The notes below the pieces were generated by a model, which was not told the DNA's origin, made no database searches, and was given only the letters and a program-made list of their open reading frames with translations. The position numbers and the translations under genes are program-made. From the NCBI GenBank assembly GCA_910577205.1, contig CAJTMA010000001.1, positions 62,001 to 126,000 of the forward strand: DNA of 64,000 nt, given 5' to 3'. Shown piece after piece: positions 33,779-42,156 of the stretch (the stretch's first letter is position 1; every line of letters begins with the position of its first letter). The stretch comes from an uncultured Alphaproteobacteria bacterium (lineage in GTDB: Bacteria > Pseudomonadota > Alphaproteobacteria > RF32 > CAG-239).

Positions 33779-34703
33779 CGTCTCAATAAAAGTTAATGGA
33801 TACCAAATTACCCAGCTTGTCGATGTTGAAGTCAGCCTGCAACTCTATAATCTGGCCAATATGGCGCGCCTGTCGTTTCATGACAAAGACAGCCAAGACT
33901 TGAAAAACGTAAAAACCATAATTGAAGAAAATGCCGAAGCCGTTGTTTATTTTGATAAGCAGCCGGTTTTAAGCGGCTATGTCTATAAACCGTCTCCGGA
34001 GTTTTCAGACAATGGTGCCGGTTTTACGGTTATCGTCACCTCTCCGGTCGCAAAATATATCGGGCAAGCGGTCATTGTCGGCAAAACATATTATAATCAA
34101 AGGGTTTCCGATATTTTGGCAGATTTGTGCCCTGATATCAAAATTGAAACCCGAGCCGACAAGGTTCTTCCCAGGTTTGTTACTTACGGCTTTGAAACAA
34201 TTGGCAGCGTCATTCAAAAAATATGCCTCAAAACCGACACAATCATTTATTCCGGCGCATATGGGCAGCTTGTTGTAGACGAGCGTTCGGCCTATGCAGG
34301 CACTGCCGGCACAATCGCCACCGGTCAAAACGTCCTTTCTGTTAGCAGGGTTGAAACCAATGACGACGCTATCGTTATCATCGGCCAACTGCCTTTGGAC
34401 GATAATGTCAGCTTAGACGCGGCAGTTTGTACAAAAATCACCTCAAGCGGCAGTAAAACCCGCCTGTTTTATGGTGATGACGTAACGCCGGCAGCCATAT
34501 CCGCCCTTAAGTTTTGGTCTAAGCGCGTGCCGTTCAGCATTCCGAACTGGTTTGATAACGCCGGCAACTTACTTCAGCTCAACAATTGGTACAAAGCAAC
34601 AGACGCCTGGCATGATTTAAATCAGCCGATGCGGCTTTGTGCGCTCAATTTTAGACTAAACAAAAAAGACGGTTTTGCCGCAGATTTGGTGCTGGAGGTA
34701 TAA
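33771..34703 (+). CDS. Baseplate hub protein (Mu gp44/P family)
   Basis: 310 aa. ISIKVNGYQI-type beta start, then FVTYGFETIGSVIQKICLKT and IYSGAYGQLVVDERS, fit the Mu gp44 / T4 gp27-like hub. It forms the ring at the tube end that holds the spike. It overlaps gp43 by 8 bases. The spike gene follows with no gap. Confidence 0.88.
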   Translation: MIDVSIKVNGYQITQLVDVEVSLQLYNLANMARLSFHDKDSQDLKNVKTIIEENAEAVVYFDKQPVLSGYVYKPSPEFSDNGAGFTVIVTSPVAKYIGQAVIVGKTYYNQRVSDILADLCPDIKIETRADKVLPRFVTYGFETIGSVIQKICLKTDTIIYSGAYGQLVVDERSAYAGTAGTIATGQNVLSVSRVETNDDAIVIIGQLPLDDNVSLDAAVCTKITSSGSKTRLFYGDDVTPAAISALKFWSKRVPFSIPNWFDNAGNLLQLNNWYKATDAWHDLNQPMRLCALNFRLNKKDGFAADLVLEV

Positions 34704-35402
34704 ATGGACAGCCAATTAAAACAAGAAATCATTGATTTGTTTGCCACTCTCATCAAACCTCATAATGACCGGCTGAATAATCTGTCACGGTTAGGTAAGG
34801 TTTTGTTAGTCAAAGACGGCAAAACCCAATCCGTTCAGACAAAAACCGCCAATAATGAGGTTGCCGATGTCAAATTTATTGAAGACTACGGATTTACCTG
34901 CAAACCCAAGAAAAACAGCGAATGCGTGCTGCTGAATATCCAGGGCAACCCCGGCAATGTCGTTGCCTTGGTTATCGGCAGCCGCGAGTTCCGCTTCAAA
35001 GACCTAAAAGACGGCGAAGTTGCCATGTATGATGACAGCGGCAATTTATTGCACTTCAAAAATGGCGGAAATATTGACTTTACCGCCCCAACGGCAATTA
35101 ACCAAACGGCACCGACAATTAACATTAACGGCAGTTCGGACGTTAATATCACCACTAAAACCGCGGCTGTTCAAACTGAAACGCTGACGGTTGAGGCAAA
35201 AAAAGCAACGATTGACAGTCAAAAAACCACCATAAAGGCAACAACCGCCATTATCGACGCCACAACTGCCGAGATTAAAGGAATTGTTAAGCTGGCTGGC
35301 GGCGGTCAGCCGGTTGCCCGCGTTGGTGATGAGGTCGTTGTCGACCCTAATACGCACAAAGGCACCATAACAAGCGGTTCGACAGGAGTAACGGCCGGAT
35401 GA
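34704..35402 (+). CDS. Baseplate spike protein (Mu gp45/V family)
   Basis: 232 aa. Residues about 1-110 are the OB-like domain (YGFTCKPKKNSECVLLNIQG). The C-terminal half is a Thr/Ile/Ala-rich repeating beta region (TINQTAPTININGSSDVNIT) that should form a trimeric beta-helical needle. It ends with VARVGDEVVVDPNTHKGTI, a PAAR-like tip. It pierces the outer membrane on contraction. Confidence 0.9.
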   Translation: MDSQLKQEIIDLFATLIKPHNDRLNNLSRLGKVLLVKDGKTQSVQTKTANNEVADVKFIEDYGFTCKPKKNSECVLLNIQGNPGNVVALVIGSREFRFKDLKDGEVAMYDDSGNLLHFKNGGNIDFTAPTAINQTAPTININGSSDVNITTKTAAVQTETLTVEAKKATIDSQKTTIKATTAIIDATTAEIKGIVKLAGGGQPVARVGDEVVVDPNTHKGTITSGSTGVTAG

Positions 35403-35806
35403 CAAAAGTTATTGATATTAATGAAATCGACATTGAAAACGTCACCGACAAGCTGTTGCAAGCCGTTTTAATCTGTCTGTTTACCGATGCCGAGGCAGAA
35501 GACGGCGAAATGCCGGCTTATGCACAACGGCAGGCCGGCGGCTGGTGGGGCGATGATGTGGAAACTGTCATTAAAGGCAAACAGACCAAATTCAGCTGGG
35601 GCTCTAAGCTGTGGATGTTATCACGCGCCAAAATGACCCCGGATGAAGCAGGCACGGCTTCGCTGCTGGTGGAAGAATGCCTCAGCCCTTTGGTGGAAGC
35701 TGGTTTTATTGCAGAAAACACCGTTACAACCGAACTTCGGGGCAGCCAATTGATTATCACAGTGCCACTTGAACATGAAACTTACGAGATAAAGGGGATA
35801 GAATAA
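35399..35806 (+). CDS. Baseplate wedge protein (GP46 family)
   Basis: 135 aa. GGWWGDDVE and FSWGSKLWMLSRAKMTPD are the GP46 signature, comparable to T4 gp25-like wedge proteins. It overlaps the spike gene by 4 bases and is followed one base later by gp47. Confidence 0.92.
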   Translation: MTKVIDINEIDIENVTDKLLQAVLICLFTDAEAEDGEMPAYAQRQAGGWWGDDVETVIKGKQTKFSWGSKLWMLSRAKMTPDEAGTASLLVEECLSPLVEAGFIAENTVTTELRGSQLIITVPLEHETYEIKGIE

Positions 35807-35807
35807 A

Positions 35808-36860
35808 ATGGCTTGGCCGGTAAAAACATTAACGCAGCGAATTGACGAAATCGAAAAGGCGTACGCTCGCTATATATCGCCTGACGAACTGCCTTTGTCC
35901 GTCCAGAAAGCGCGGTCACGGGTTTTGGCATACCAAATTAATGCACTTGAAGAATATATCAAATATATGTCCAAGCAAATGGTGCCGACAACCGCCGAGA
36001 AAGAGTATCTCGAATATCATTGTGCGGCCAAAGGCATTTACCGCAAACAAGCCGTCGCTGCGTTTGGTACATTAAAGATTAATGGTAGTGAAGGCATTAT
36101 TATTGAAGCCGGTGCCATCATCAACCGCAATATTGACAATATTTCATACAAAGTTACCGAAACAATCACGCTGTCTGACGGCGAGCAGCTTATTAAAGTA
36201 GAATGTCTAACCCCCGGCGCAACCGGCAACTGCAGCGAAGGCGAATTATTTACCTTTGCTAATGCTGTTGCCGGCGTTGACACGCAGGCTACAGCCGATT
36301 TAATTGGAGCTGGGGCTGATGTCGAAACCGATAAAGACCTGTTATATCGCTATCTGCAAGTTATCCGTAACGTATTCCACGGCGGCAATGACAACGATTA
36401 TATCAAATGGGCCCTGCAAGTTGAAGGTGTCAACCGCGCTTGGTGCTATCCTTGTGCGCTTGGCCCCGGCACCGTTATTGTGCGGATTATGACCCCGACC
36501 GGCTTTCCGGACGAACTGCTTTGTCAAAAGGTTGTTGCGCATATCAATTCAGTACGCCCGCCGACCTACAGCCGTTTTCTGGTTATGTCGCCAACCGGCA
36601 AGGTTATTAATATCGAATTGATGATTAAGCCGGATACGGACGAAGCGCGCAATAATATTGAAGCCGCCTTCCGCAGCCTTTTGGACGATTCTTCAGAGCC
36701 GGAAGGCGAGGTTTTGGTTTCCGCTATCCACGCCGCAATTTTGTCGGTGTCCGGCTTGGACGATTATACGCTTTTCCAACCGCAGACGAATATTAAATGC
36801 GGTTTGGGCGAGCTGGCTGTCTTAGGAGAAGTGACATGGCACTCACCGAGCAATACATAG
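35808..36860 (+). CDS. Baseplate J-like protein (Mu gp47 family)
   Basis: 350 aa. TAEKEYLEYHCAAKGIYRKQ near residue 65, then GTLKINGSEGIIIEAGAII, and the central DLLYRYLQVIRNVFHGGNDNDY and VEGVNRAWCYP blocks fit baseplate J/gp47. A main wedge component. It overlaps gp48 by 25 bases. Confidence 0.93.
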   Translation: MAWPVKTLTQRIDEIEKAYARYISPDELPLSVQKARSRVLAYQINALEEYIKYMSKQMVPTTAEKEYLEYHCAAKGIYRKQAVAAFGTLKINGSEGIIIEAGAIINRNIDNISYKVTETITLSDGEQLIKVECLTPGATGNCSEGELFTFANAVAGVDTQATADLIGAGADVETDKDLLYRYLQVIRNVFHGGNDNDYIKWALQVEGVNRAWCYPCALGPGTVIVRIMTPTGFPDELLCQKVVAHINSVRPPTYSRFLVMSPTGKVINIELMIKPDTDEARNNIEAAFRSLLDDSSEPEGEVLVSAIHAAILSVSGLDDYTLFQPQTNIKCGLGELAVLGEVTWHSPSNT

Positions 36861-37375
36861 CCGCCAGCAAAGCCCTGCGTCCCCGCGGCGTCATCTGGAA
36901 AGTTAAACCGGGCAGCGTGACAGAGCGGGAAATAAGAATTGAAGCCGAGCAGCTGGCCGAAATACACCAGTCAGTCGATAATTTGTTGTTGGAAGCCGAC
37001 TTACACAAAGTCTTTCATCTGTTGGAAGAATGGGAAGACGTTTTTGAGCTGCCGCATACCGGCAGTTATGAAGAACGTCTGGCCGCGCTGAATGCTGCCG
37101 ATACCGAAGGCGTTATGCCGATTGCCAAATATATCGAGCTTTGCGCTATCTTGGGGGTAACGGTCACAATCCGCGAACACCGCCCGTTTATGTTCGGCCT
37201 TTCCCATTTTGGCGACGGGGACGAATGCGGCGTCCCGGAAATCATCTTTTGCTGGGAAATCCTCATTCAAGCAGCGGTTTCCGATGAAGCTATCGAAAAA
37301 ATGAAACTTTTTATATTCAAGCTGAAGCAAAGCCACACTTGGCTGACCTTTATTGATGAAAGGAAACAAGACTAA
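36836..37375 (+). CDS. DUF2313 baseplate protein (Mu gp48 family)
   Basis: 179 aa. The ATG at 36836 has AGGAG seven bases upstream. ALRPRGVIWKVKPGS and a long middle helix with ELPHTGSYEERLAALNA match DUF2313. It links the wedge to tail fibres. The stop shares its last base with the next gene's ATG. Confidence 0.9.
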   Translation: MALTEQYIAASKALRPRGVIWKVKPGSVTEREIRIEAEQLAEIHQSVDNLLLEADLHKVFHLLEEWEDVFELPHTGSYEERLAALNAADTEGVMPIAKYIELCAILGVTVTIREHRPFMFGLSHFGDGDECGVPEIIFCWEILIQAAVSDEAIEKMKLFIFKLKQSHTWLTFIDERKQD

Positions 37376-38025
37376 TGAAATACTATCAGCCTCTGGGTTC
37401 TGAAGACGAAAACGCCAGTTACGCTAATTGTGATCCGGTCAATCATGTCTGGGAAAATAGCATGCCGGACGCGCGCGGTTTCGAAGCCTGCCAGCGAGAA
37501 ATTGTCAATGCAATTACTGCCGCCGGCATAACGCCTGACGCCGATGACAACGCCCAGCTTGCGACAGCTATCCAGCGAATTGTCAACGGCGGCATCCGTT
37601 ACCAGTCGCTTTACCAAAAATTAAAACCGGTAACGGGTGGCAATGTCGTTTTGGATGACGAAAAAATCATCGGTTGGGCGGAAGTTTCGTCTGAAACATC
37701 TTTCAGCTTTGATTGCACAAATGTCAGCAAAAAAGCTGACGGCGACATCATAACCTTTGAACTTTATATTGATATGCCGACACCGGTTGTTATCAATTGG
37801 CCTGCCATAACCGCAGAAACGCCGGCCGAAATGGAAGACGGCGAACCGACCGTTACAACCACGCCTTTGGTTGAATGGGGCGACGATAACGCACCGGATA
37901 TGTCAGATCCTGGTTTATACCTGCTGACTTTCCGCTCACTTAATCATGGCGCAACTTGGGAAGGCAGTGTCCAGTGCAAATTTAAAGTACTTCCCGCCCC
38001 GGCATCTGAAACAGTTGAAAATTAA
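37375..38025 (+). CDS. Tail fibre/tail-associated protein
   Basis: 216 aa. The N-terminus (YANCDPVNHVWENSMPDARG, then GITPDADDNAQLATAIQRIV) looks like the attachment part of phage tail fibres, with the common ITPD...QL..AI pattern. The remainder is a beta-rich domain with acidic loops. It is probably a fibre base or adaptor that carries the glycine-rich tip proteins encoded downstream. Confidence 0.7.
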   Translation: MKYYQPLGSEDENASYANCDPVNHVWENSMPDARGFEACQREIVNAITAAGITPDADDNAQLATAIQRIVNGGIRYQSLYQKLKPVTGGNVVLDDEKIIGWAEVSSETSFSFDCTNVSKKADGDIITFELYIDMPTPVVINWPAITAETPAEMEDGEPTVTTTPLVEWGDDNAPDMSDPGLYLLTFRSLNHGATWEGSVQCKFKVLPAPASETVEN

Positions 38026-38040
38026 AAGGACAAGAAAAAA

Positions 38041-38463
38041 ATGAGATTCGCAAAATTTATTAATAAATATCAAATTAAGTTCCCGCCGCTGTCAACGGAA
38101 TCCGTGTCTAATTATCATTTAGCTACCCAAAAGCTGCTGGCAGACGGTTATAAACCTTATAGCGAGGGGCTGCCTATGCCGACAGATGGGCAACAATATA
38201 AGGCCTTTTATGTCGAAACATCAGATGCAATTATTCGCAAATGGGAACTTATCGAATTGCCGGAGCCGACCTATTCGGAAAAGCGGGCGGCTGAATATCC
38301 GCTCATAGCCGAGTATTTAGACGCGATGGTTAAAATCAACTCCGGAGACGAGGCTATGATTGCAGACGGTCAAGCCCAGCTTGATTTTTATTATCAAGCC
38401 TGCCTTGCCGTTAAAGCACGCTATCCAAAGCCGGAAGAGCAGCCGGAGGCAGCAGATGTCTAA
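38041..38463 (+). CDS. Hypothetical tail-region protein
   Basis: 140 aa. It starts MRFAKFINKYQIKFPPLSTE and has a KAFYVETSDAIIRKWELIEL strand pair followed by a helical tail. This layout is seen in small fibre-linked proteins of Mu-like phages, but no family is certain. It overlaps the holin-like gene by 8 bases. Confidence 0.6.
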   Translation: MRFAKFINKYQIKFPPLSTESVSNYHLATQKLLADGYKPYSEGLPMPTDGQQYKAFYVETSDAIIRKWELIELPEPTYSEKRAAEYPLIAEYLDAMVKINSGDEAMIADGQAQLDFYYQACLAVKARYPKPEEQPEAADV

Positions 38464-38632
38464 GAAAAGTCTAAAAACGGTCGTCTTTAAACAGCTCGAA
38501 AAAATGAAGAGCCTGGAATTTCTGTTGTTTGTTTTTGGAATTTTAGGCTGGTGTTTGGCTTTGTTGGAACCGTCAGTTCGCGGAAAGTTTATTGAGATTG
38601 TGGGGGGCTTATGTTCAAAAATACAATGGTGA
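38456..38632 (+). CDS. Small membrane protein, candidate holin
   Basis: 58 aa. One strong transmembrane helix (residues about 18-35, LEFLLFVFGILGWCLALL) between a basic N-terminus (MSKKSLKTVVFKQLEKMK) and a short C-terminal helix. It is the first gene of a cluster with spanin-like genes, so a holin or pinholin role is likely. The ATG overlaps the previous gene's end. Confidence 0.6.
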   Translation: MSKKSLKTVVFKQLEKMKSLEFLLFVFGILGWCLALLEPSVRGKFIEIVGGLCSKIQW

Positions 38633-38826
38633 TTTTAGGAATTTGCGCCGTCGCAACCATGTGTTTCATGAGCTACGAGCTCGGAAAATCGCAGGCCAAG
38701 GTTGAATTTGTCATTCAGGAAAAGGAGATTGTCAGACATGAAAAAAATTGTGCGGTTAATATTCTGGCTGAGCCTAATATTAATGATGATGCCATTGTTG
38801 AGCTGTTCGACAACGGCTTGCTCTAA
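38611..38826 (+). CDS. Rz-like inner-membrane spanin
   Basis: 71 aa. An N-terminal signal anchor (residues about 3-24, NTMVILGICAVATMCFMSYE) is followed by a charged periplasmic helix (KSQAKVEFVIQEKEIVRHEK). This is i-spanin topology, though it is short. It overlaps the holin-like gene by 22 bases and the lipoprotein gene by 89, the usual nested Rz/Rz1 arrangement. Confidence 0.65.
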   Translation: MFKNTMVILGICAVATMCFMSYELGKSQAKVEFVIQEKEIVRHEKNCAVNILAEPNINDDAIVELFDNGLL

Positions 38827-38986
38827 AGCTGATTGCCTGCCTTTTCCCAAAGGCGGCAAAGAAATGGGTGGCGTTTATAAACGTCTGCCGGCTGCTGACA
38901 GGCGAATCGCCAATGAATACTTCAACCGACTGTATAAATTCAGCCAGCTGCCCGCTTTTTGCCCTGTGTCCGGAGAAAACAAATGA
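38738..38986 (+). CDS. Rz1-like outer-membrane lipoprotein spanin
   Basis: 82 aa. A signal peptide ends in a lipobox MPLLSC (Cys about 23), then a mature chain of about 60 residues. AAGGAG (38,722-38,727) supports ATG 38738. It overlaps the i-spanin in another frame, as Rz1 genes do, and the two would bridge the envelope during lysis. The mature part is longer than in most Rz1. Confidence 0.7.
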   Translation: MKKIVRLIFWLSLILMMMPLLSCSTTACSKADCLPFPKGGKEMGGVYKRLPAADRRIANEYFNRLYKFSQLPAFCPVSGENK

Positions 38987-40296
38987 CGATTAGAACAACC
39001 TTAATGCCGATGGCTAAGAAAGGCGAAGCGTACGAAGACGGCGAGCTGTTTTTTGAAAGCAACACACCCGGCACTTATACCGTAACGCCCAAAACAAACT
39101 GCTATTGCGAGGCAACTGTTATCGCAGCTGGTGCCGGCGGTGCTTATAACAGTTCAAGCAACCGCTCGTCTGCTGCCCCAGGTTCTTCCGGTTCTGGCTG
39201 TATTGTCAGAATCTGGCTGAAAGCTAGTATTACCTACACGATTAAAGTCGGCGAAGGCGGCGTTAAAAATGGTGGTGTTGATTATAACTGCTGGGGAGGA
39301 ACGGGGGAAAATTCATCCATATCTCTGAATGAGACGCCGTTGATTAACGCGCCGGGAGGCAATGGCGGCCATGTCTGGTGGCCGAATGCCGCAGCGGCAG
39401 CCACCCAGCCGGAAGCCTGTTCTTTTGCGGCGGATAACGCCAATTTTGAAAAGATTGAGGTCGTGATGAACGAACGAGGCCGCTCCGGCGGAACATCGAC
39501 CGGGCCCGGCGGTGCCAGCGTGTTATCCGGAACAACCCACGGTAAAGGCGGAAGCGCCACGCAAGCCGGCGGCGCCTCTGCTGCGACTGCAGGCAATCCC
39601 GGTTATGTGAAACTGGTTTTTGTAAAAGTAACTAAAAAATACTATAGACACGCTAGATGGTTACAGCCACAGCTGGCGGATAATGGCATTATGGGCGGCG
39701 AGACTTTTGCCGTTGCCTGCAGCACGCCCAAAGACAGTGCCTATCAATGTTTTAATAACGGCTCCGATTGGTCAGGCGGAATTGATACATATTCTAATGC
39801 TGCCCCGCAATGGCTCAGTTTCTATAATCCGGTGCCGCTGAAAGTTACCAAGCTCAGGCTCGGACAGATTAAAAACACATCAGAGCAGAACAACTATTAC
39901 ATCACGTCTTGGAAGATTCAGGTAAGTGACGACAACGCAGCTTGGACAGATGTTTGGTCAGGAAACGCAACAAAACCCGCCCAAACGCTTGTCGCTGAGA
40001 TTGCCGACAGCGGTTATCATAAGTATTACAGAATATATGTTGGTTCCGCCAATTATTATTCAGGCCACCCTCGGGTCTTTTTCAACGGCGTTGATTTTGA
40101 GGCTTCAGAGAAAAAAGCAGCAACCGTTCAAGATTATGATTTTGTCGAATATCAATTTTCGACAGGGGGTGAAATGGCTGAAACCCGCGGAAACCTAGGG
40201 GGGGGGGAACGCTCTGACGAGCTAAACCAAATCCCAAACATTAAGAATTCAGACTATTATTATAAAGGCTGCTCCGGCCAAAAGGCGGGTGCATGA
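38983..40296 (+). CDS. Tail fibre tip/adhesin with Gly-rich and discoidin-like domains
   Basis: 437 aa. Residues about 1-215 are Gly/Ser/Ala-rich (VIAAGAGGAYNSSS, RGRSGGTSTGPGGASV), like polyglycine receptor-binding tips. Residues about 225-400 look like a discoidin/F5-8C carbohydrate-binding domain (YYITSWKIQVSDDNAAWTDV, then YRIYVGSANYY). A G10 tract at 40,198-40,207 lies 30 codons before the end; any other tract length modulo 3 gives an early stop. The start overlaps the spanin stop, and its own stop overlaps the next ATG. Confidence 0.75.
   Translation: MTIRTTLMPMAKKGEAYEDGELFFESNTPGTYTVTPKTNCYCEATVIAAGAGGAYNSSSNRSSAAPGSSGSGCIVRIWLKASITYTIKVGEGGVKNGGVDYNCWGGTGENSSISLNETPLINAPGGNGGHVWWPNAAAAATQPEACSFAADNANFEKIEVVMNERGRSGGTSTGPGGASVLSGTTHGKGGSATQAGGASAATAGNPGYVKLVFVKVTKKYYRHARWLQPQLADNGIMGGETFAVACSTPKDSAYQCFNNGSDWSGGIDTYSNAAPQWLSFYNPVPLKVTKLRLGQIKNTSEQNNYYITSWKIQVSDDNAAWTDVWSGNATKPAQTLVAEIADSGYHKYYRIYVGSANYYSGHPRVFFNGVDFEASEKKAATVQDYDFVEYQFSTGGEMAETRGNLGGGERSDELNQIPNIKNSDYYYKGCSGQKAGA
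40198..40207 (+). repeat. G10 homopolymer in the tail fibre gene
   Basis: Ten consecutive G within the coding frame (GGG GGG GGG G). One base more or less leads to TGA or TAA within a few codons. Such tracts often slip during replication and switch surface proteins on and off. Confidence 0.85.
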
Positions 40297-40853
40297 TGGG
40301 AATTCGCACAGCATTCAACCCGATGGGCGGCAGTGTCAAAGCCCAATTTGATGAAGACTTTGTGCTGCTAAATACGCAAACCCCGGGAGATTATCCGTTT
40401 AGCCTGAATGTTGGCGGTGTTTTTGACTTTGTGTTGGTCGGAGCCGGTGGCGGTGGATATGGCGATTATTTCAGCGCACCTGCCGGAAGCTCGGGAGCAG
40501 CTTTTGAGGGCGAGGTTTTCTTAGCCAAAGGCGATTATGTCGCCCGCGTCGGTCAAGCCAGCCACGGCAACGGTACGGCCACGGTGTTGTTAAAAGACGG
40601 TGTCCAACTTATTACCGCAGGCGGCGGTGCCAGTCGCTCAGGAGCCCCAGGCACATTAACAATTAGCCCTGATTGTCAGGTCATCGAAATCAGAGTTGCT
40701 TCAAACGGACGTCAAGGCGGGTCATGGTCGGCCGGTGCTTCCGTATCCACGACCGGATGGGGGCGCGGCGGTCCCGCTGTGTCATCATACGGCGGAGGAA
40801 CTTCAAGTGGGGAATCCGGCGGTGCTATTATTAAGTATAAGCGCAAAAAATAA
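40293..40853 (+). CDS. Second Gly-rich tail tip protein
   Basis: 186 aa. Its N-terminus (MGIRTAFNPMGGSVKAQFDE, then FVLVGAGGGGYGDYF) is homologous to that of the preceding adhesin, which shows duplication. The C-terminal half is Gly/Ser-rich (GWGRGGPAVSSYGGGTSSGE) and lacks the discoidin-like domain. Probably a shorter tip or alternative receptor-binding protein. Start ATG overlaps the upstream stop, so its translation may depend on readthrough of the G10 tract in frame. Confidence 0.72.
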   Translation: MMGIRTAFNPMGGSVKAQFDEDFVLLNTQTPGDYPFSLNVGGVFDFVLVGAGGGGYGDYFSAPAGSSGAAFEGEVFLAKGDYVARVGQASHGNGTATVLLKDGVQLITAGGGASRSGAPGTLTISPDCQVIEIRVASNGRQGGSWSAGASVSTTGWGRGGPAVSSYGGGTSSGESGGAIIKYKRKK

Positions 40854-40861
40854 ATAAAGGA

Positions 40862-40890
40862 CGGAGTGTTGCCGCACTCCGCCGGAAGAA
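40862..40890 (+). terminator. Terminator-like hairpin after the tail operon
   Basis: CGGAGTG-TTGCCG-CACTCCG is a perfect 7-bp stem but has no T-run. A second hairpin (AGCC-TCTCGA-GGCT) follows at about 40,911-40,924. This 120-base gap before the methyltransferase may hold a terminator plus a new promoter. Confidence 0.45.
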
Positions 40891-40977
40891 CTCACGATTC
40901 TCCCAGAGAAAGCCTCTCGAGGCTGGCTTCCTACTCTTTAACACTTTAATTAAAATGTAGAAAGGAAGTAGAACAAA

Positions 40978-41817
40978 ATGAGAACAGAGTCAACAAAAAA
41001 AGATATTATTAATTTTGAATCGGTTAAACCGCTTAATCCGATTGCTCCGTACCTTGGAGGCAAAAGGTTACTAGCCAAGACCATTGTTCCTATTATTGAA
41101 AAAATCCCGCACAATATATATTGTGAGCCGTTTATGGGAATGGGTGGCGTTTTCTTCAGGCGAAAACAAAAGCCAAAATGTGAGGCAATCAATGACATTA
41201 ATAGCGAAATTATCAATATGTTCCGCATGGTTGAAAAATTCCCTAATTATTTGGCTGATATGCTCAAATTTAAGGTTTGCAGCCGGATGGAGTTCAAGCA
41301 AATGCTGGCAACCCCGCCGCTGCTCTTAACCGAGTTAGAACGAGCCGTACGATACTTATATATTCAGAAAAACGCTTTCGGAGGAAACACACAGCATCAA
41401 GCCTTTGGGTTAGATTTGGGCAGAACCGGAAGATTTGTTCCGGAAAAACTCATCCCGCAAATTCAAGATTTGCACCAAAGACTTGCCGGCGTTTATATTG
41501 AATGCTTGCCGTATCAGGATTTCATAACTCGCTACGACCGTTCGGACACGCTGTTTTACCTCGACCCGCCATACTGGAACTGCGAAAACGACTATGGCAG
41601 GGGAGTATTCAGCAAAAACGACTTTGACGAGCTGGCCAAACTGCTGAAAAGGATTAAAGGCAAGTTTATCATGTCAATAAACGATGTCCCGGAAATCCGC
41701 TGTATCTTTAAGGCTTTTTACATTAAGGAGGTGCAAACGACCTATACAACCGGCCTCCAGCCCGGCAAAAAGGCCAACGAGCTGTTAATCAGTAATGTCG
41801 ATTTAAGTCGTCTGTAA
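40978..41817 (+). CDS. D12-class N6-adenine DNA methyltransferase (Dam-like)
   Basis: 279 aa. Motif I is EPFMGMGGVFF (about 50-60), motif IV is LDPPYW (D196-Y199), and PIAPYLGGKRLL stands at the N-terminus, all typical of D12/Dam methyltransferases. GAAAGGAAG lies before the ATG. It is located where Mu carries its com/mom DNA-modification genes, so it may protect phage DNA from restriction. Convergent with the next gene, overlapping by 15 bases. Confidence 0.9.
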   Translation: MRTESTKKDIINFESVKPLNPIAPYLGGKRLLAKTIVPIIEKIPHNIYCEPFMGMGGVFFRRKQKPKCEAINDINSEIINMFRMVEKFPNYLADMLKFKVCSRMEFKQMLATPPLLLTELERAVRYLYIQKNAFGGNTQHQAFGLDLGRTGRFVPEKLIPQIQDLHQRLAGVYIECLPYQDFITRYDRSDTLFYLDPPYWNCENDYGRGVFSKNDFDELAKLLKRIKGKFIMSINDVPEIRCIFKAFYIKEVQTTYTTGLQPGKKANELLISNVDLSRL

Positions 41818-42102
41818 CGCGTTAAATGCCGAGGTTTGGTAGGTTTTGATGAATTCAGCCTTAAGCAATTTGTCATCTTGCCAAACTTCGGCGTATAAGC
41901 CGACTTGATAACAGCCCGACCAGTATTCCGGCTTGAGTGTTGTCAAAACCCGCTGAAATTCAGCCTTTGCCCGTTCGGCATTATCAATCACCGCCCAAGG
42001 CTCGCCGGACGCTCGAAACTCTTTGCCGTTCCAATGCGCATGATAGCTAATTTTGCGATTCGTCAAATTTGCCGCCAATTTTATATAATATATAGTGCTC
42101 AT
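41803..42102 (-). CDS. Hypothetical right-end reverse-strand protein
   Basis: 99 aa from the ATG at 42102, which has GAGGT six bases upstream; a TTG at 42117 would extend it by five residues. It starts MSTIYYIKLAANLTNRKIS and carries HAHWNGKEFRASGEPWAVID. No family is recognised. It is the last gene before the right end and faces left, so it may be a lysogeny-expressed cargo gene. Confidence 0.6.
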   Translation of the reverse strand: MSTIYYIKLAANLTNRKISYHAHWNGKEFRASGEPWAVIDNAERAKAEFQRVLTTLKPEYWSGCYQVGLYAEVWQDDKLLKAEFIKTYQTSAFNALQTT

Positions 42103-42156
42103 ATATACCTCAGACAAATATATATTTAATCACTGGCATTTTAAAAGGTATGAAAG

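Noticed and set aside
12171..38478. Internal GTCTAAAAA words as extra transposase sites
   Set aside because: They occur singly, in both orientations, mostly as Lys-Ser-Lys codons; only the terminal triplets are clustered and symmetrically placed.
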